From Kineosporia babensis (GTDB taxonomy: Bacteria; Actinomycetota; Actinomycetes; Actinomycetales; Kineosporiaceae): 64,000 nt of DNA. Where the stretch lies: positions 1 to 64,000 of the forward strand of contig NZ_JAJOMB010000028.1 in the NCBI RefSeq assembly GCF_021129305.1. The letters run 5' to 3'. Positions within the stretch are counted from its first letter, which is position 1; each line of letters opens with the position of its first letter. Position numbers and translations under genes: made by a program. The notes under the pieces are model-generated. The model did not search any database, was not told the DNA's origin, and saw nothing but the letters and a program-made list of their open reading frames with translations. Shown one piece after another: positions 8,175 through 18,887 of the stretch.

Positions 8175-9236
8175 TCACTGCTGGGCCCAGTCGTCCCGGT
8201 AGCTGGCCCAGTCCTGGTCGGTGGCGTCGAAGTCGACGTAGAGGGACACGCCGATCGGGCGGTCGCGGGGCACGCCTTCCAGCCCCTGCTGCACCCCGGC
8301 GATGTTCGCGGCCATGGTCTCGGCGCTGTCCCAGCGGTAGATCTTCTGGTCGTGGTAGGCCGGGGCACCGATCAGCAGGTCCACGTCGGCGGGCACTGCG
8401 TCGAGGGCCAGCTCGGTCTGGCGCCGGATGTAGCCCTGGTAGGCCTTTTCGCTGGGCAGGAACGTGTCGTAGGACATGATCGCGACCTGGTCGACGTGCT
8501 CGGAGACCTGGCGCAGATAGTCCTGGCTCCACAGGGCCTGCATGGGCAGCCAGTCGACGGGCAGGCGGAACCACTGCACGGGATGCAGCTTGGGTGTGGC
8601 CACGGAGAACTGGGCCTCGGCGGCCTGGGTCTTGGCGTGGGTGGCCTTGAGCAGGTCCAGGAAGGGCTGGTCGTTGTTCAGGGCCGGCTCGAAGTCGTAG
8701 TGCACCCCGTCCCAGCCCTCGGCCAGGATGTCGTCGACCCCCTCCAGCACCTTGGTCTGGGTGACGCCGGAGGTCAGGCGCATCCGGTCGTCGGCCAGGA
8801 CGTTGCCCAGCCAGGCCTGTACCCGGACCTCGGGCGCAGCGGTGTGCAGAGCTTCGAGCAGCCAGGTGGCCTTGGGGCGCAGCGCCGGGTCGAGGGTGCC
8901 GTCGTCGGCGTAGGGGCCGGCGTGGATGTACAGGTCGCGAATGCCGCTGCCCTCGAGTTGGGCGGCCAGGGCATCGACGTCGGCCTGGACCTTGCGGCCG
9001 TCCACCCAGGCGTGGCCCAGCCAGTACGCGTCGTGGCCGGTGCTGCGGATCGAGCGGTCCACTCCCCCGGTGGCGTTCACCGCGAACGAGGCGACGTAGG
9101 TCACTGGGAGCGCCAGCAGGAGGACCAGCAGGGCGGCCAGTACCCAGGGCCATCTTCTGCGCCGGCGCCTCGGGGCAGCACCCGGAACCGCAGCCTGCTC
9201 ATGGGAGGCCAGTTCCGGTGCGACGGTGTCGTCCAT
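8175..9236 (-). CDS. Membrane-anchored GH18-like (chitinase-fold) protein
   Basis: A 353-residue protein with a short cytoplasmic start, a run of arginines and one membrane helix (about residues 29-52, WVLAALLVLLLALPVTYVAS), then an outside-facing domain. The motif DGVHYDFEP matches the GH18 strand-4 motif DGxxxDxE with the acid at the catalytic position; QVAIMSYDTF and LIGAPAYHD fit later TIM-barrel strands (the MSYD-type motif of GH18). Likely action: hydrolysis or binding of an amino-sugar polymer outside the cell. ATG 9236 is the first start that gives the basic-then-hydrophobic N-terminus; a longer open frame upstream overlaps the next gene and is not used. Confidence 0.72.
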   Translation of the reverse strand: MDDTVAPELASHEQAAVPGAAPRRRRRRWPWVLAALLVLLLALPVTYVASFAVNATGGVDRSIRSTGHDAYWLGHAWVDGRKVQADVDALAAQLEGSGIRDLYIHAGPYADDGTLDPALRPKATWLLEALHTAAPEVRVQAWLGNVLADDRMRLTSGVTQTKVLEGVDDILAEGWDGVHYDFEPALNNDQPFLDLLKATHAKTQAAEAQFSVATPKLHPVQWFRLPVDWLPMQALWSQDYLRQVSEHVDQVAIMSYDTFLPSEKAYQGYIRRQTELALDAVPADVDLLIGAPAYHDQKIYRWDSAETMAANIAGVQQGLEGVPRDRPIGVSLYVDFDATDQDWASYRDDWAQQ

Positions 9237-9330
9237 TCGATGATCATGCCCTATCCGGGCAAAAGCGGCCCGCTCAGCCTGTTGTGGGCGAATCGCTTCG
9301 CAGCGTAAGCACTCCTGGCAGACTGCAGAG

Positions 9331-10086
9331 GTGACCAGCTTCCAGGATGTGAATCTGAAGGACGCCCGGTTCCGGGACGTCGAGGTCCGCAACGCCAGTT
9401 TCTGGAAGGTCCGGATGCGGGGCGTCTGGATCGGCGAGGTGGAGATCGACGGCGAGGTCCAGGGTCTGCGGATCAACGGGGTCGACGTGGCGCCGCTGAT
9501 CGAGGCCGAACTGGACCGGCAGGATCCGCAGCGGGTCAAGATGCGCCCGCAGGACGTGGCCGGCTACCGCGAGGCCTGGGACATCCTGGACGCCTTGTGG
9601 CGCACCACCGTCGAGAAGGCCCGGGCCCTGCCGCCGGAGCTGCTGCACGAGCGGGTGGACGGCGAGTGGTCGTTCATCGAGACCCAGCGGCACCTGATCT
9701 ACGCCACCGACATCTGGGTCAGCCGCGCCATTCTCGGTGAGCCCCGCCCCTGGCACGCCCTTGCGCTGCCGTTCGACGAGATGGACCCCGAGCCGGGAGT
9801 GCCCTGGGACAAGGCGGCCCGCCCCAGCCTGGACGAGGTGCTGGCCCTGCGAGCCGAACGCAACACGACCGTCCGGCGGGTCATCGACGGTCTGACCGAG
9901 GAGAGCCTGGCCGCGCACACCGAGCCGGTCGAAGGGCCGGGTTATCCCCCGGCCGATCGATATCCGGTGGCCGAGTGCCTGCGGACGGTGCTGAACGAGG
10001 AATGGCAGCACCGGCTCTACGCCGAGCGGGATCTGGCTGTTCTCACCGCAGGGACTCTGAGCGGCCCAGGGGCAGCCGGACGGTGA
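9331..10086 (+). CDS. DinB-like protein with N-terminal pentapeptide-like segment
   Basis: A 251-residue soluble protein. Residues 1-50 resemble short pentapeptide-type strands (NLKDARFRDVEVRNASF). From about residue 65 the helical DinB/YfiT fold follows, with the family's spaced metal-ligand histidines in TQRHLIYATDIW and NEEWQHRLYAERD. DinB-like proteins are thiol-transferases or metal-dependent enzymes; the specific reaction is unknown. The GTG start at 9331 has only a weak GCAGAG before it. The 3' end overlaps the convergent sensor kinase by 44 bases. Confidence 0.78.
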   Translation: MTSFQDVNLKDARFRDVEVRNASFWKVRMRGVWIGEVEIDGEVQGLRINGVDVAPLIEAELDRQDPQRVKMRPQDVAGYREAWDILDALWRTTVEKARALPPELLHERVDGEWSFIETQRHLIYATDIWVSRAILGEPRPWHALALPFDEMDPEPGVPWDKAARPSLDEVLALRAERNTTVRRVIDGLTEESLAAHTEPVEGPGYPPADRYPVAECLRTVLNEEWQHRLYAERDLAVLTAGTLSGPGAAGR

Positions 10087-11823
10087 AGGTGGTGCCGTGC
10101 CCCAGCCGGCTTTCCACGGTGATCGTGCCGCCGTGCAGATCTGCGATCTGACGGGCGATCGACAGTCCCAGCCCACTGCCGCCACTGGCCCGGGTGCGGG
10201 ACTCGTCGGCCCGCCAGAAACGGTCGAAGACCTTGGGCAGGTCGTCCTCGGCGATGCCGGTACCGGTGTCCTCGACCTTCAGCTCCAGCCAGTTACCGAT
10301 GGACGTGGTGGTCACCTTCACGACGCCGCCGCGGGGTGTGTAGCGGATTGCGTTCGAGACCAGGTTGCCGATCAGCTGGCGCAGGCGGACGGGGTCGGCG
10401 GTGATCGTGCTCTCACCCTGCACGGCGGCGCCCAGGGCCACCCCGGCGGCCTCGGCCGGACCGACGTGAGCGTCGCGCACCTGGGCCAGGACGTCGCTCA
10501 GATCAACGGGTTCCGGGTTGATGTGCAGCGTTCCGGCGTCGGCGGCGGCCAGGTCGGCGAGGTCGGCGATCACGTGCTGCAGCAGCATGGTCTCGTCGTG
10601 CAGCAGGTCCAGCAGGGCCCGGTCGGTCGGGGTCAGGCCGTCCTGCGCCGCCTCCAGCCAGCTGCGGATGTTGGTCAGCGGGTTACGCAGCTCATGAGCC
10701 ACGTCGCCGACCATGGCCCGGCGCTGCGCCTCGGCCCGATCGCGGCGTTCCCGGGAGTCGTTCAGTACCTGGGCCAGATAACCGATCTCGTCGCGCGTGG
10801 AGATGTTCACCGGCTCCTGCCGGGCCGCCGCCTCGGTGAGCGCTCGCAGCGGGCGCACCAGCCGACGTCCCAAAAGCACAGTCATCAGGATCGTCAGCAA
10901 GAGGACGCCCCCGGTCACCCAGGCGATCCGGGCCACGTTGGATCCGGAGAGAGTGAAAGTGGTTCCGGCTTGGCCGGTATCCGGATCGGTGACGAAAAGC
11001 TGCACCGGCGCAGCCGGATAAGGACGCAACTGGGTGCGCCGAGCCTGCTCCAGACAGGTACGGGCCTCACGGCTGGAACCACCGGTGAACCAGCTCTTCT
11101 GGTCCTCGAGCACGCTGGAAGCCAGCGTCGACTTCGGGACCGTGACAAACGTCCGTTGCTCGCTGCCAACACATTTCGCAACCAACCGGCCCAGCTCGCG
11201 CAGCGCCCGACGCTCAGCGGGGGCGATCGGGCTGGGGTTCTTGCCCAGACAGATTGCCTCTTGGCCGGATGAGTCCTCACCCGTCACCCGGGCCATCGGA
11301 CGACCGCTGGACGCCGTGACCATCTCAGCCTCGACCCCGTCGAACGTCATGCACCGCAGCGCAAGAGCCGCACTCTGCTCCAGGTCCCGGGCCTCGTCGG
11401 CCGGGATCTGATATGGCCCCAGCACCCGGCTGTCGATCTTGTCCGTGCCGCCGGTCAGAGTGAGATCCAGTTGCAGCGGATCGATCGTGGCCGAGGGCTG
11501 GGTCTCGGCCAGGTCCGGGCCGGTGGACGATTCGGCCACGATCTCAAGGTCTTCGGTGGTCAGGGTGATCCGCCGGCCCAGCTTGCCGGCGTACTCGGCC
11601 AGCAGCGGCTGCACGCCGGACCAGTCCCGCTCGGTGGCGGCGTGGTCGATCAGCGCATCGTAGAGCGCCTTTTCGTCGGACAACGAGCGGCCCTGCTCCT
11701 GCCGGATCGCCTGCGTGGCGGTTCGGGTGGCCAGCCAGGCGGTGGCCGCGACCGCGAGCACGGCGATCAGCACCGAGATCACCAGCAGCCGGGTGACCAG
11801 ACTGTGGCGCAGAGCAACCCGGC

Positions 11824-11827
<4 letters not shown>
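10043..11827 (-). CDS. Sensor histidine kinase (two-component system)
   Basis: A 594-residue membrane kinase. An N-terminal membrane helix (about 10-32) is followed by a large extracytoplasmic sensor of roughly 270 residues containing several cysteines, a second helix near 308-330, a HAMP domain (RRLVRPLRALTEAAARQ), HisKA with the phospho-acceptor in VAHELRNPLTNIRSW (about residue 377), and HATPase_c with N box (NLVSNAIRYTP), G1 (VEDTGTGIAED) and G2 (GSGLGLSIA). The start codon overlaps the regulator stop in an ATGA junction, so the pair is cotranscribed. The divergent export operon and nearby lipoprotein suggest a cell-envelope or antimicrobial-stress system. Confidence 0.93.
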
Positions 11828-12561
<734 letters not shown>

Positions 12562-12611
12562 TCGGCCGATGCTAGAGCCCTTCTGGGCGTCGGCGGTGCC
12601 GTGGGCCGAAA

Positions 12612-12640
12612 CCTGACAACTTCCTAAAAACTCTTCAGCA
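12612..12640. promoter_or_regulatory. Candidate regulator box in the divergent promoter region
   Basis: In the 89-base gap between the regulator gene and the adaptor gene, an AT-rich patch contains CTTCCTAAAAACTCTTC, two CTTC half-sites in direct orientation as OmpR-type regulators prefer. No clear -35/-10 pair was assigned. Confidence 0.3.
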
Positions 12641-12650
12641 CGCTGAGCCC

Positions 12651-13793
12651 ATGTTCAGTAGGTCCCGTGCGCCGGTTGATCCCGATGTGTTCCCTTCCAC
12701 CCCGCGAGCCCGCCGGACCGCCTTGTGGACCACCGCGTCCATTGTCGTGGTCGTCGTCATCGCCGCCGGCTCGTTCCTGTTCCTGCGCCCCGACCCCGAG
12801 CCACCCGCAACGCCGAGCGCTCCGGTGGGGGCCAGCGCGCAGATCGAGCGCCGGGATCTGTCCACCGAGCAGACGCTGTCCGGCGAGGTCGGGTACGGCA
12901 CCTCGACCGAGCTCAGCGGACGGGTGGAGGCGACCGTCACCTGGTTACCCAAACCCGGCCGCAAGATCCAGCTGGGCCAGCAGCTTTACCGGGCTGACGA
13001 TCGTCCGGTCTCGCTGTTCTACGGAAAACTGCCGCTGTACCGGCCGATTGCGGGAAAGAAGCTCGTAGGACGTGACGTGCGGCTAGTTTCCGACAACCTC
13101 AGCGCGCTCGGTTATGACGTAGGTGCCACCTCGCTCGAGCCGGTCCGGGACGGCAAACCGTTGCGCAGCGGGGAATCTGCGCTGACCTCCGATCTGGTGA
13201 AGGCGATCAAGCGCTGGCAGGAGGACACCGGCCGCGACGTGACCGGCCGGGTCGAGATCGGGGACGTGCAGGTGCAGCAGGGTCCGGTGCGGGTGGATTC
13301 GGCGCTGGTGCAGGTCGGCGCCTCCACTGATCAGCCGTTGCTGACGGTCACCGCCAACCGCAAGGTCGTCACGGTTTCGGCCTCGATGAGCCAGGCCGGC
13401 TCGATCAGCAAGGACGATCGCGCGACGGTTTCGCTGCCCGACGGTACCGAGATCCCGGCCCGGGTGCGGTCGAAGGGCCGTACCTACTCCTCGCAGGAAG
13501 GCGTTCAGGAGGAGGAGCAGAAGCTGGCAGTGACGATCGTGGTGGACAAGGCGAAGGCGCTGAAGGGCATTGATACGGCCGAGGTTCAGGTGAAGTTCGT
13601 AGCCCGGACGGTGAAGGACGCGCTGGTGGTTCCGGTGGAGGCGCTGGTCTCGTTGCGGGAGGGCGGGTATGCGATCCAACGGACGGACGACGGCGGTTTG
13701 GTCGCGGTGGAAACCGGTATGTTCGCGGACGGTTTGGTCGAGATCACCGGGGACGGCCTGGAACCCGGGCTCTCGGTGGTGGTGGCGTCTTGA
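12651..13793 (+). CDS. Membrane-anchored efflux adaptor (MFP family) with peptidoglycan-binding-like domain
   Basis: A 380-residue protein with one N-terminal membrane helix (about residues 25-46) and the rest outside. It follows the actinobacterial MacA-like pattern: a first beta-barrel/lipoyl half (about 65-115; TLSGEVGYG), an inserted peptidoglycan-binding-like helical domain (about 135-195; [27 protein letters not shown]), then the adaptor barrel domains ([27 protein letters not shown]). It is expected to link the ABC permease to the cell wall. The stop overlaps the TTG start of the ATPase gene. ATG 12651 has only a weak GAG upstream. Confidence 0.85.
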   Translation: MFSRSRAPVDPDVFPSTPRARRTALWTTASIVVVVVIAAGSFLFLRPDPEPPATPSAPVGASAQIERRDLSTEQTLSGEVGYGTSTELSGRVEATVTWLPKPGRKIQLGQQLYRADDRPVSLFYGKLPLYRPIAGKKLVGRDVRLVSDNLSALGYDVGATSLEPVRDGKPLRSGESALTSDLVKAIKRWQEDTGRDVTGRVEIGDVQVQQGPVRVDSALVQVGASTDQPLLTVTANRKVVTVSASMSQAGSISKDDRATVSLPDGTEIPARVRSKGRTYSSQEGVQEEEQKLAVTIVVDKAKALKGIDTAEVQVKFVARTVKDALVVPVEALVSLREGGYAIQRTDDGGLVAVETGMFADGLVEITGDGLEPGLSVVVAS

Positions 13794-14476
13794 GCACGAC
13801 GGTTCTCGATGTTCGCGGCGCCGGAATGGTTTATCCGGGCGGGGTTGCCGCTCTGTCCGACGTTTCGCTCCGGATTCACTCGGGCGAGTTCGTGGCCATT
13901 GTCGGGCCTTCCGGATCGGGCAAGTCAACGCTGCTGCATCTCATGGGCACGCTGGAGCGGCCGACCAGTGGTCAGGTGCTGGTGGCCGGGCAGGACGCGT
14001 CCCGGCTGGGCGATCGGGCGCTGTCCCGGCTGCGAGCGCGTTCGTTAGGGTTCGTGTTTCAGCAGTTTCACCTCACCGTCGGTCTCAGCGCCGTGGGTCA
14101 GGTCGAGACCGCGCTGCTGTACGCCGGTGTCCCCCGCCGCAGGCGCCGGGCCTTGGCTCTGGAAGCGCTCGACCGGGTGGGGTTGGCTGCCCGGGCCGGG
14201 CATCAGCCGCAGCAGCTTTCGGGCGGTGAGCGGCAGCGCGTGGCCATCGCCCGGGCTTTGGTGAACCGGCCCGCGCTGGTGCTGGCCGACGAGCCCACCG
14301 GAGCGCTGGACACCGCCAACGGCCAGGCCGTGCTGGAACTGCTGCGCGAGCTGAGCCGGGAAGGCACCACGATCGCCGTGATCACCCACGACCGTGAGAT
14401 CGCCGCTGCTCTGCCTCGGCAGGTCGAGATCCGTGACGGCCGGCTGATCCACGACAGCGGAAGGGTCCCGGTATGA
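13790..14476 (+). CDS. ABC transporter ATPase, MacB/LolD type
   Basis: A 228-residue nucleotide-binding protein: Walker [10 protein letters not shown] (about residues 41-49), Q-loop FVFQQFHL, signature [15 protein letters not shown], Walker [14 protein letters not shown]-loop ITHDREIA. It energises the permease encoded next. A TTG start at 13790 overlaps the adaptor stop by 4 bases, and its own stop overlaps the permease ATG, so all three are translationally coupled. Confidence 0.94.
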   Translation: MSTTVLDVRGAGMVYPGGVAALSDVSLRIHSGEFVAIVGPSGSGKSTLLHLMGTLERPTSGQVLVAGQDASRLGDRALSRLRARSLGFVFQQFHLTVGLSAVGQVETALLYAGVPRRRRRALALEALDRVGLAARAGHQPQQLSGGERQRVAIARALVNRPALVLADEPTGALDTANGQAVLELLRELSREGTTIAVITHDREIAAALPRQVEIRDGRLIHDSGRVPV

Positions 14477-15633
14477 ACCCGCTCGATGTGCTGTCTTTGG
14501 GCACCCTCGGACTACGCGTACGCAAGGCCCGGGCCGGGCTGTCGGCACTGGGTATCTCGATCGGCATCGCCACGATGATCGTGGTCACCGCCATTCCCGC
14601 CTCCAGCCAGGCCGACCTGATGCAGCAGCTCTCGGCCCTGGGCACGAACCTGCTCCAGGTCTCTCCGGTGCCCGATCAGGATCCGCCCGCGCAGATCCCG
14701 GCCGAGGCGGCTTCGATGACGGCCCGGATCAGCCCGGTCACCGAGGTCAGCGCCGTGGCCAACACCCACACCACGTTGCGCCGCAACGACCAGCTTCCGG
14801 CCAATCAGAGCCCGGATCTGGCGGTGCTGGCCGCTCAGCCCGGCCTTTTGCCGGTTGTGGGCGGTTCTCTGGCCCAGGGCCGCTGGCTCGACCCTGGCCT
14901 GCCCACCACGGTTCTGGGCTTTGAGGCGGCCGCCCGGCTGGGCATCACCAGCCTGGGCTCGTCTCCCCTGGTCGTGATCGGCGAGCAGCAGTTCACCGTG
15001 GTCGGCATCCTGGACCCGGTGTCGCTGACCCCCGACCTGGACTACGCAGCGCTCGTGGGCTGGGACATCGCCGCCTCCGCCCTGGCCTTCGACGGCCATC
15101 CCAGCGCGCTCTACATCCGTACCGACGAACCCCAGCTGGAAGCCGTGCGTTCGGTCCTGCCCGCCACGGTGGCGCCGGAAAGCCCAGGCTCGGTGGTGGT
15201 CAGCCGACCTTCCGATGCCTTGGCCGCCAAACGAGCCACCGAGGAGAACTTTTCCGTGCTCTTCCTCGGTCTGGCCGGCGTGGCACTGGTGGTCGGCGGC
15301 ATCGGCGTGGCCAACACCATGGTCATCTCCGTGCTCGAACGCCGCTCCGAGATCGGCCTGCGACGAGCGCTCGGCGCCACCCGCAGCTCGATCCGCAGCC
15401 AGTTCCTGACCGAGTCGGTGGTCCTGTCCGGGCTCGGCGGCCTCTGCGGCACTGCCCTCGGCGTGGCCGCCACCGCCGGCTACGCCACGTACCACGACTG
15501 GCCCGTAGTGATCCCCGTGGAGTCTGCGCTGGCCGGAGTGGCGGGTGCTGTCGCAGTTGGCGTGCTGGCCGGTCTCTACCCCTCGGTGCGGGCATCCCGG
15601 CTCACCCCCACCACCGCCCTGGCTGCTACCTGA
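14473..15633 (+). CDS. ABC permease, MacB/FtsX type
   Basis: A 386-residue membrane protein of MacB topology: helix 1 near residues 20-42 ([20 protein letters not shown]), an extracytoplasmic MacB-type core (about 50-250; [17 protein letters not shown]), then three C-terminal helices of an FtsX domain (about 265-380; [39 protein letters not shown]). With the adaptor and ATPase it forms a tripartite-like exporter for a peptide, lipid or antibiotic; the substrate is unknown. A bidirectional terminator follows. Confidence 0.92.
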   Translation: MNPLDVLSLGTLGLRVRKARAGLSALGISIGIATMIVVTAIPASSQADLMQQLSALGTNLLQVSPVPDQDPPAQIPAEAASMTARISPVTEVSAVANTHTTLRRNDQLPANQSPDLAVLAAQPGLLPVVGGSLAQGRWLDPGLPTTVLGFEAAARLGITSLGSSPLVVIGEQQFTVVGILDPVSLTPDLDYAALVGWDIAASALAFDGHPSALYIRTDEPQLEAVRSVLPATVAPESPGSVVVSRPSDALAAKRATEENFSVLFLGLAGVALVVGGIGVANTMVISVLERRSEIGLRRALGATRSSIRSQFLTESVVLSGLGGLCGTALGVAATAGYATYHDWPVVIPVESALAGVAGAVAVGVLAGLYPSVRASRLTPTTALAAT

Positions 15634-15644
15634 CCGGCAAAACG

Positions 15645-15679
15645 AAGGTGCGGCAGCCGATCACGGCCGCCGCACCTTT
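15645..15679. terminator. Bidirectional intrinsic-type terminator
   Basis: AAGGTGCGGC (15645-15654) pairs perfectly with GCCGCACCTT (15669-15678) across a 14-base loop and is followed by T; it sits between the convergent permease and lipoprotein genes. Confidence 0.75.
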
Positions 15680-15691
15680 CCGTGGCCAGAA

Positions 15692-16246
15692 CTACTTGGC
15701 CGCCACGACCTCACGTTCACACTCGGGTGTCAGCTCCAGGCCCATGGTGACCGAACGCTGGTCATTGTCCTTGCCGCCGTAGGCCAGGCTGACGCCGTCC
15801 TGCGAAACCTCCACGTACTCAACCCCCTTCTCCTTCAGGCAGGCCAGCACGTCACGGGCGAAGTCCCGGGCCTCGGGGTTGCTGGAATCACGCTCCCAGG
15901 CCGGCAGCGGCAACAGGTTCTCGCACTTGGCGTTCGCCTGCTGCGCCTGGTCCGAGTCCTTGGCCGCCTGGCGATCGCCCAGCACGTCCACCCCGTTCTC
16001 CTTCATGCAGTTCAGGTAGGGCTGCTGCAGCGCCTCCAGTTCGGCGTCGGTCATGCCGAACCGCTCGCGCGGCTGGCCGGAATCCGGTTCCTGCGCCGCA
16101 ACCGTCTCCGCGCTCTGCGTGGTCAGCGAGGCCACCGACGGGCCGTCCTGCGGCTGCGCGGTATCGGACGACTCGCCGGAGCAGGCAGCCAGTCCTGCGA
16201 CGAGGAAGAGAGCTACGGCAGTGGATCGAAGAGCAGTGTTGCGCAA
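15692..16246 (-). CDS. Putative lipoprotein, 184 residues
   Basis: A type II signal peptide with lipobox LAAC (Cys22) followed by a Ser/Gln-rich spacer and a soluble acidic domain with two spaced cysteines in similar surroundings (YLNCMKENGVDV and VLACLKEKGVEY), suggesting an internal repeat and a possible disulfide. Such small lipoproteins often flank MacAB-like operons and two-component systems in actinobacteria; the function is unknown. The start is TTG 16246, with GGAGG 9 bases upstream. Confidence 0.78.
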   Translation of the reverse strand: MRNTALRSTAVALFLVAGLAACSGESSDTAQPQDGPSVASLTTQSAETVAAQEPDSGQPRERFGMTDAELEALQQPYLNCMKENGVDVLGDRQAAKDSDQAQQANAKCENLLPLPAWERDSSNPEARDFARDVLACLKEKGVEYVEVSQDGVSLAYGGKDNDQRSVTMGLELTPECEREVVAAK

Positions 16247-16347
16247 GGGAAGACGCCTCCAACACGAATGTGCCCGAGACTTTCCCGGGCATACGCAGAA
16301 GCCTTCCGAGAACTTTTGAGATTCTTGTCAGGAGCGCTTCACCCGGC

Positions 16348-16920
16348 TCAGCGAGCGCGTAATCCGTTCAGCATGATGTCGAGGTAGTGACGCCCGGCAG
16401 CCACCTGGGCATCCGGCGTATCGGCGGGGTGCATGCGGGCGGCGAAGGCGACGCCGCACATCAGGGGGGTCAGGTCGGCCTGGGTAACTCCGGGCGCCAG
16501 TTGACCAGTTGCTTCGATCCGGGCGAACAGCCGGCCGAACAGCGAGGTCAGGTGGCCGCGGGCCTCGGCGGTGCTGGGCAGGGCCGTCTCGGGAGCCGCG
16601 AGGACCGGAGAAAGCGAGGCGTCCCGTAGTTGCGCGTCGACGGCCGTGGTGAGGAAGTCGTGCAGGGCCGCCCAGGGGTCTTCGCAGGTCAGGGCCTGTT
16701 CGGCGGTGGCGGCCAGGGACTCCAGCGTTGCCTGGGCCACGGCTTCGGTGAGGGCCTGCGGGGTGGGGAAGTGCCGGTAGACGGTGGCCACCCCGACGCC
16801 GGCCGTGCGGGCGATGTCGTTCAGCTGGATCGGGGTGCCCTGGTCGACGCAGGCGCGGCCTGCGTCGAGGATGCGCTGCCGGTTTCGGGCTGCGTCCTTG
16901 CGCAGTGCGGGGGCCGTCAT
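16348..16920 (-). CDS. TetR-family repressor
   Basis: A 190-residue regulator: TetR_N helix-turn-helix at about residues 8-55 (RQRILDAGRACVD, LNDIARTAGVGVATVYRHF) and an all-helical ligand domain. ATG 16920 is used; a longer frame from 16950 adds ten atypical residues. It is divergent from the esterase gene; the gap contains two copies of a GGAT-N5-ATCC element, its likely operators. Confidence 0.9.
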   Translation of the reverse strand: MTAPALRKDAARNRQRILDAGRACVDQGTPIQLNDIARTAGVGVATVYRHFPTPQALTEAVAQATLESLAATAEQALTCEDPWAALHDFLTTAVDAQLRDASLSPVLAAPETALPSTAEARGHLTSLFGRLFARIEATGQLAPGVTQADLTPLMCGVAFAARMHPADTPDAQVAAGRHYLDIMLNGLRAR

Positions 16921-17002
16921 GGGCCGAGCATAACCGGATAGCGGCTCCACTTGCCCGGGGGCGTCCGGGTGGCGGCCGTTCCGGTGATCAGCGCCGCCGA
17001 AA

Positions 17003-17054
17003 CGGATAGGTCATCCAGAGCGTGCTAACTTCAGCCAAGCGGATAGGTAATCCG
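17003..17054. promoter_or_regulatory. Duplicated TetR-type operator
   Basis: CGGATAGGTCATCC (17003-17016) and CGGATAGGTAATCCG (17040-17054) are near-identical, each an inverted GGAT/ATCC pair with 5-base spacer, 37 bases apart in the TetR/esterase intergenic region. Confidence 0.6.
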
Positions 17055-17082
17055 TTTGATCACGAGCGCTGGAGAGAACTCA

Positions 17083-17961
17083 GTGAAGACCAGTACCGTC
17101 GGAACCGGCCAGGCCGGCCCGAGCACCAGTTTTGCCAACCGCGCGCTGATCGGGCTGCTGAACCTGGCCGGGGTGAAGAAGCGCCAGTTCGACCCCGCCC
17201 GGTTCACGCAGATGATCGCCAACCCGAAGCCGCCGAAGCTTCGGGGTGTGACGGTCCGGCCGGAGAGCTTCGAGGGCTGGCCGGTCTACCGTCTCTCCAC
17301 CGGCCGGGCCGAAAAGTTCGCCGTCTTTGTGCACGGCGGGGGTTGGGCCGCCCCGATCACCGCGCAGCACTGGGCTCTGGCCGCCCGCATCGCCCGGGAA
17401 TCCGGCCGCGAGGTCGTGGTACCGCTCTATCCAAGGATCCCCGAGGCCACGCACGACGACGTGCTGCCGGTGATGCTGCGCCTGTTCCAGCACGTGCGCA
17501 GCCAGGGGCCAACCGCCCTGATCGGCGATTCGGCCGGAGCACAGATCGTCCTGACCACACTGCAGGCCCTGGGAACCAGCGCGCCGCAACCAGACACGTC
17601 CATACTTGTTTCCCCGGCCCTGGATCTGACCTTCAGCAACCCGGACAGCGCAGCCGCCGAACCCCGCGATCCCCTGCTGAACCTGCAGCACATCACCGTG
17701 CTGGGCAGACAGTGGTCGGCCTCGAACAGCCTGGCCAGCCCGCTCAACGGACGCCTGGACCGCCTTGGCCCGGTGCACGTCTTCGCCGGCACCCGCGACC
17801 TGCTCTACCCCGACGCGCTCATCCTCGAAGCCAAGGCCGAAAAAGCCGTAGGTACCGAGCTTCACCTGCACGTCGGCGAAGGCATGCTGCACGACTGGCC
17901 GATCATGCCTACCCCCGAGGGCCGTCGCGCTGCCGCGGAAATCGTTGCCCTGCTCAGGTGA
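17083..17961 (+). CDS. Alpha/beta hydrolase, hormone-sensitive-lipase-like esterase
   Basis: A 292-residue esterase: the oxyanion-hole motif HGGGW and nucleophile motif GDSAG (both HSL/family IV marks), Asp in AGTRDLLYPDA and catalytic His in EGMLHDWPIM. It probably hydrolyses small acyl or lactone esters in the cytoplasm. GTG 17083 is chosen because GGAGAG lies 6 bases upstream; an open extension to 17056 overlaps the operator. Probably repressed by the divergent TetR. It overlaps the convergent AEC transporter by 8 bases. Confidence 0.88.
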   Translation: MKTSTVGTGQAGPSTSFANRALIGLLNLAGVKKRQFDPARFTQMIANPKPPKLRGVTVRPESFEGWPVYRLSTGRAEKFAVFVHGGGWAAPITAQHWALAARIARESGREVVVPLYPRIPEATHDDVLPVMLRLFQHVRSQGPTALIGDSAGAQIVLTTLQALGTSAPQPDTSILVSPALDLTFSNPDSAAAEPRDPLLNLQHITVLGRQWSASNSLASPLNGRLDRLGPVHVFAGTRDLLYPDALILEAKAEKAVGTELHLHVGEGMLHDWPIMPTPEGRRAAAEIVALLR

Positions 17962-18868
17962 GCAGCGCGGAGATCGCGATCAGCACGGGCATGCAGCCGA
18001 CCGTGGTCAGCAGAGCCACGTCGCGGGCGATGTTCTCGCCTCGGCCGAACCAGATTGCGTAGGTCTGAACGTTTTGCGCAGTAGGTAGGGCGGCCATGGC
18101 GACTACGGCGAAAAGGGCTGCGCCTTCAAGGCCGAGCATGAAAGCCACCCCGTAGGCCACCAGGGGCATGAACAGCATCTTGATCACGGTGGCGGTGAGC
18201 ACGGGCGGGAGGTCGGCGTCGGCGAGCGGGCGCCGACCCCACAACGTGATGCCGAAGGCCATGAGCATGAGCGGAACGGCTGCCCCGCCAAGGATCTCCA
18301 GGGGAGCGCTGATCACGTTGGGCACGGTGACGCCGGTGACCGAGACCAGCACACCCGCGACCGTGCCGACCACGAGCGGATTGCGCAGAGGGATCGTGAG
18401 GACACCCCAAACGTCCATTCGTCCCCGCACTCCCAGTTCGAGCGCCGCGGTGACGGCGGGCGCCAGGATCACCAACTGGAGCATGATCAGTGGCGCAGCC
18501 GCGGACGTGTCCCCGACCACGTACGTCGCAACGGGCAGACCGATGTTGGCGGCGTTGGCGTACGAGGAAGCCGTTACGCCGATGGTCGTTTCGGCCAGGG
18601 GACGGCGGAAGAACAACCGGGAGAGCAGAATGAAGAACGTGGCGCTGATCGCCGCAGACGTAAGGGCCACGACCGCGGCCTTGGAGGCGAGCACCGAGGG
18701 ATCGCCGTGGGACATGGTCATGAACAGCAGGGCCGGACTGGCCACCGCGTAGGCGGTCTTGCTCAGGTAGCGCGCGCCCTCGCGAGGGATCACGCCGGTC
18801 GCGGCCAGGACCATTCCGGCCAGGATGACGATCAGGATGATGGAGAAGCCGGTGACGACACCCGTCAC
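17954..18868 (-). CDS. AEC-family (auxin efflux carrier-like) transporter
   Basis: A 304-residue integral membrane protein with about ten helices in two five-helix halves; the second begins near VWGVLTIPLRNPLVVGTVAG, a typical AEC repeat boundary, and YANAANIGLPVATYV contains the family's N-x-G-P-like crossover motif. AEC carriers move small organic anions. GTG 18868 starts the first helix directly and has AAAGG about 9 bases before it. It lies 19 bases after the TSUP gene, likely one operon. Confidence 0.87.
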   Translation of the reverse strand: MTGVVTGFSIILIVILAGMVLAATGVIPREGARYLSKTAYAVASPALLFMTMSHGDPSVLASKAAVVALTSAAISATFFILLSRLFFRRPLAETTIGVTASSYANAANIGLPVATYVVGDTSAAAPLIMLQLVILAPAVTAALELGVRGRMDVWGVLTIPLRNPLVVGTVAGVLVSVTGVTVPNVISAPLEILGGAAVPLMLMAFGITLWGRRPLADADLPPVLTATVIKMLFMPLVAYGVAFMLGLEGAALFAVVAMAALPTAQNVQTYAIWFGRGENIARDVALLTTVGCMPVLIAISALLT

Positions 18869-18887
18869 GATGTGAAGCCTTTGCTGA

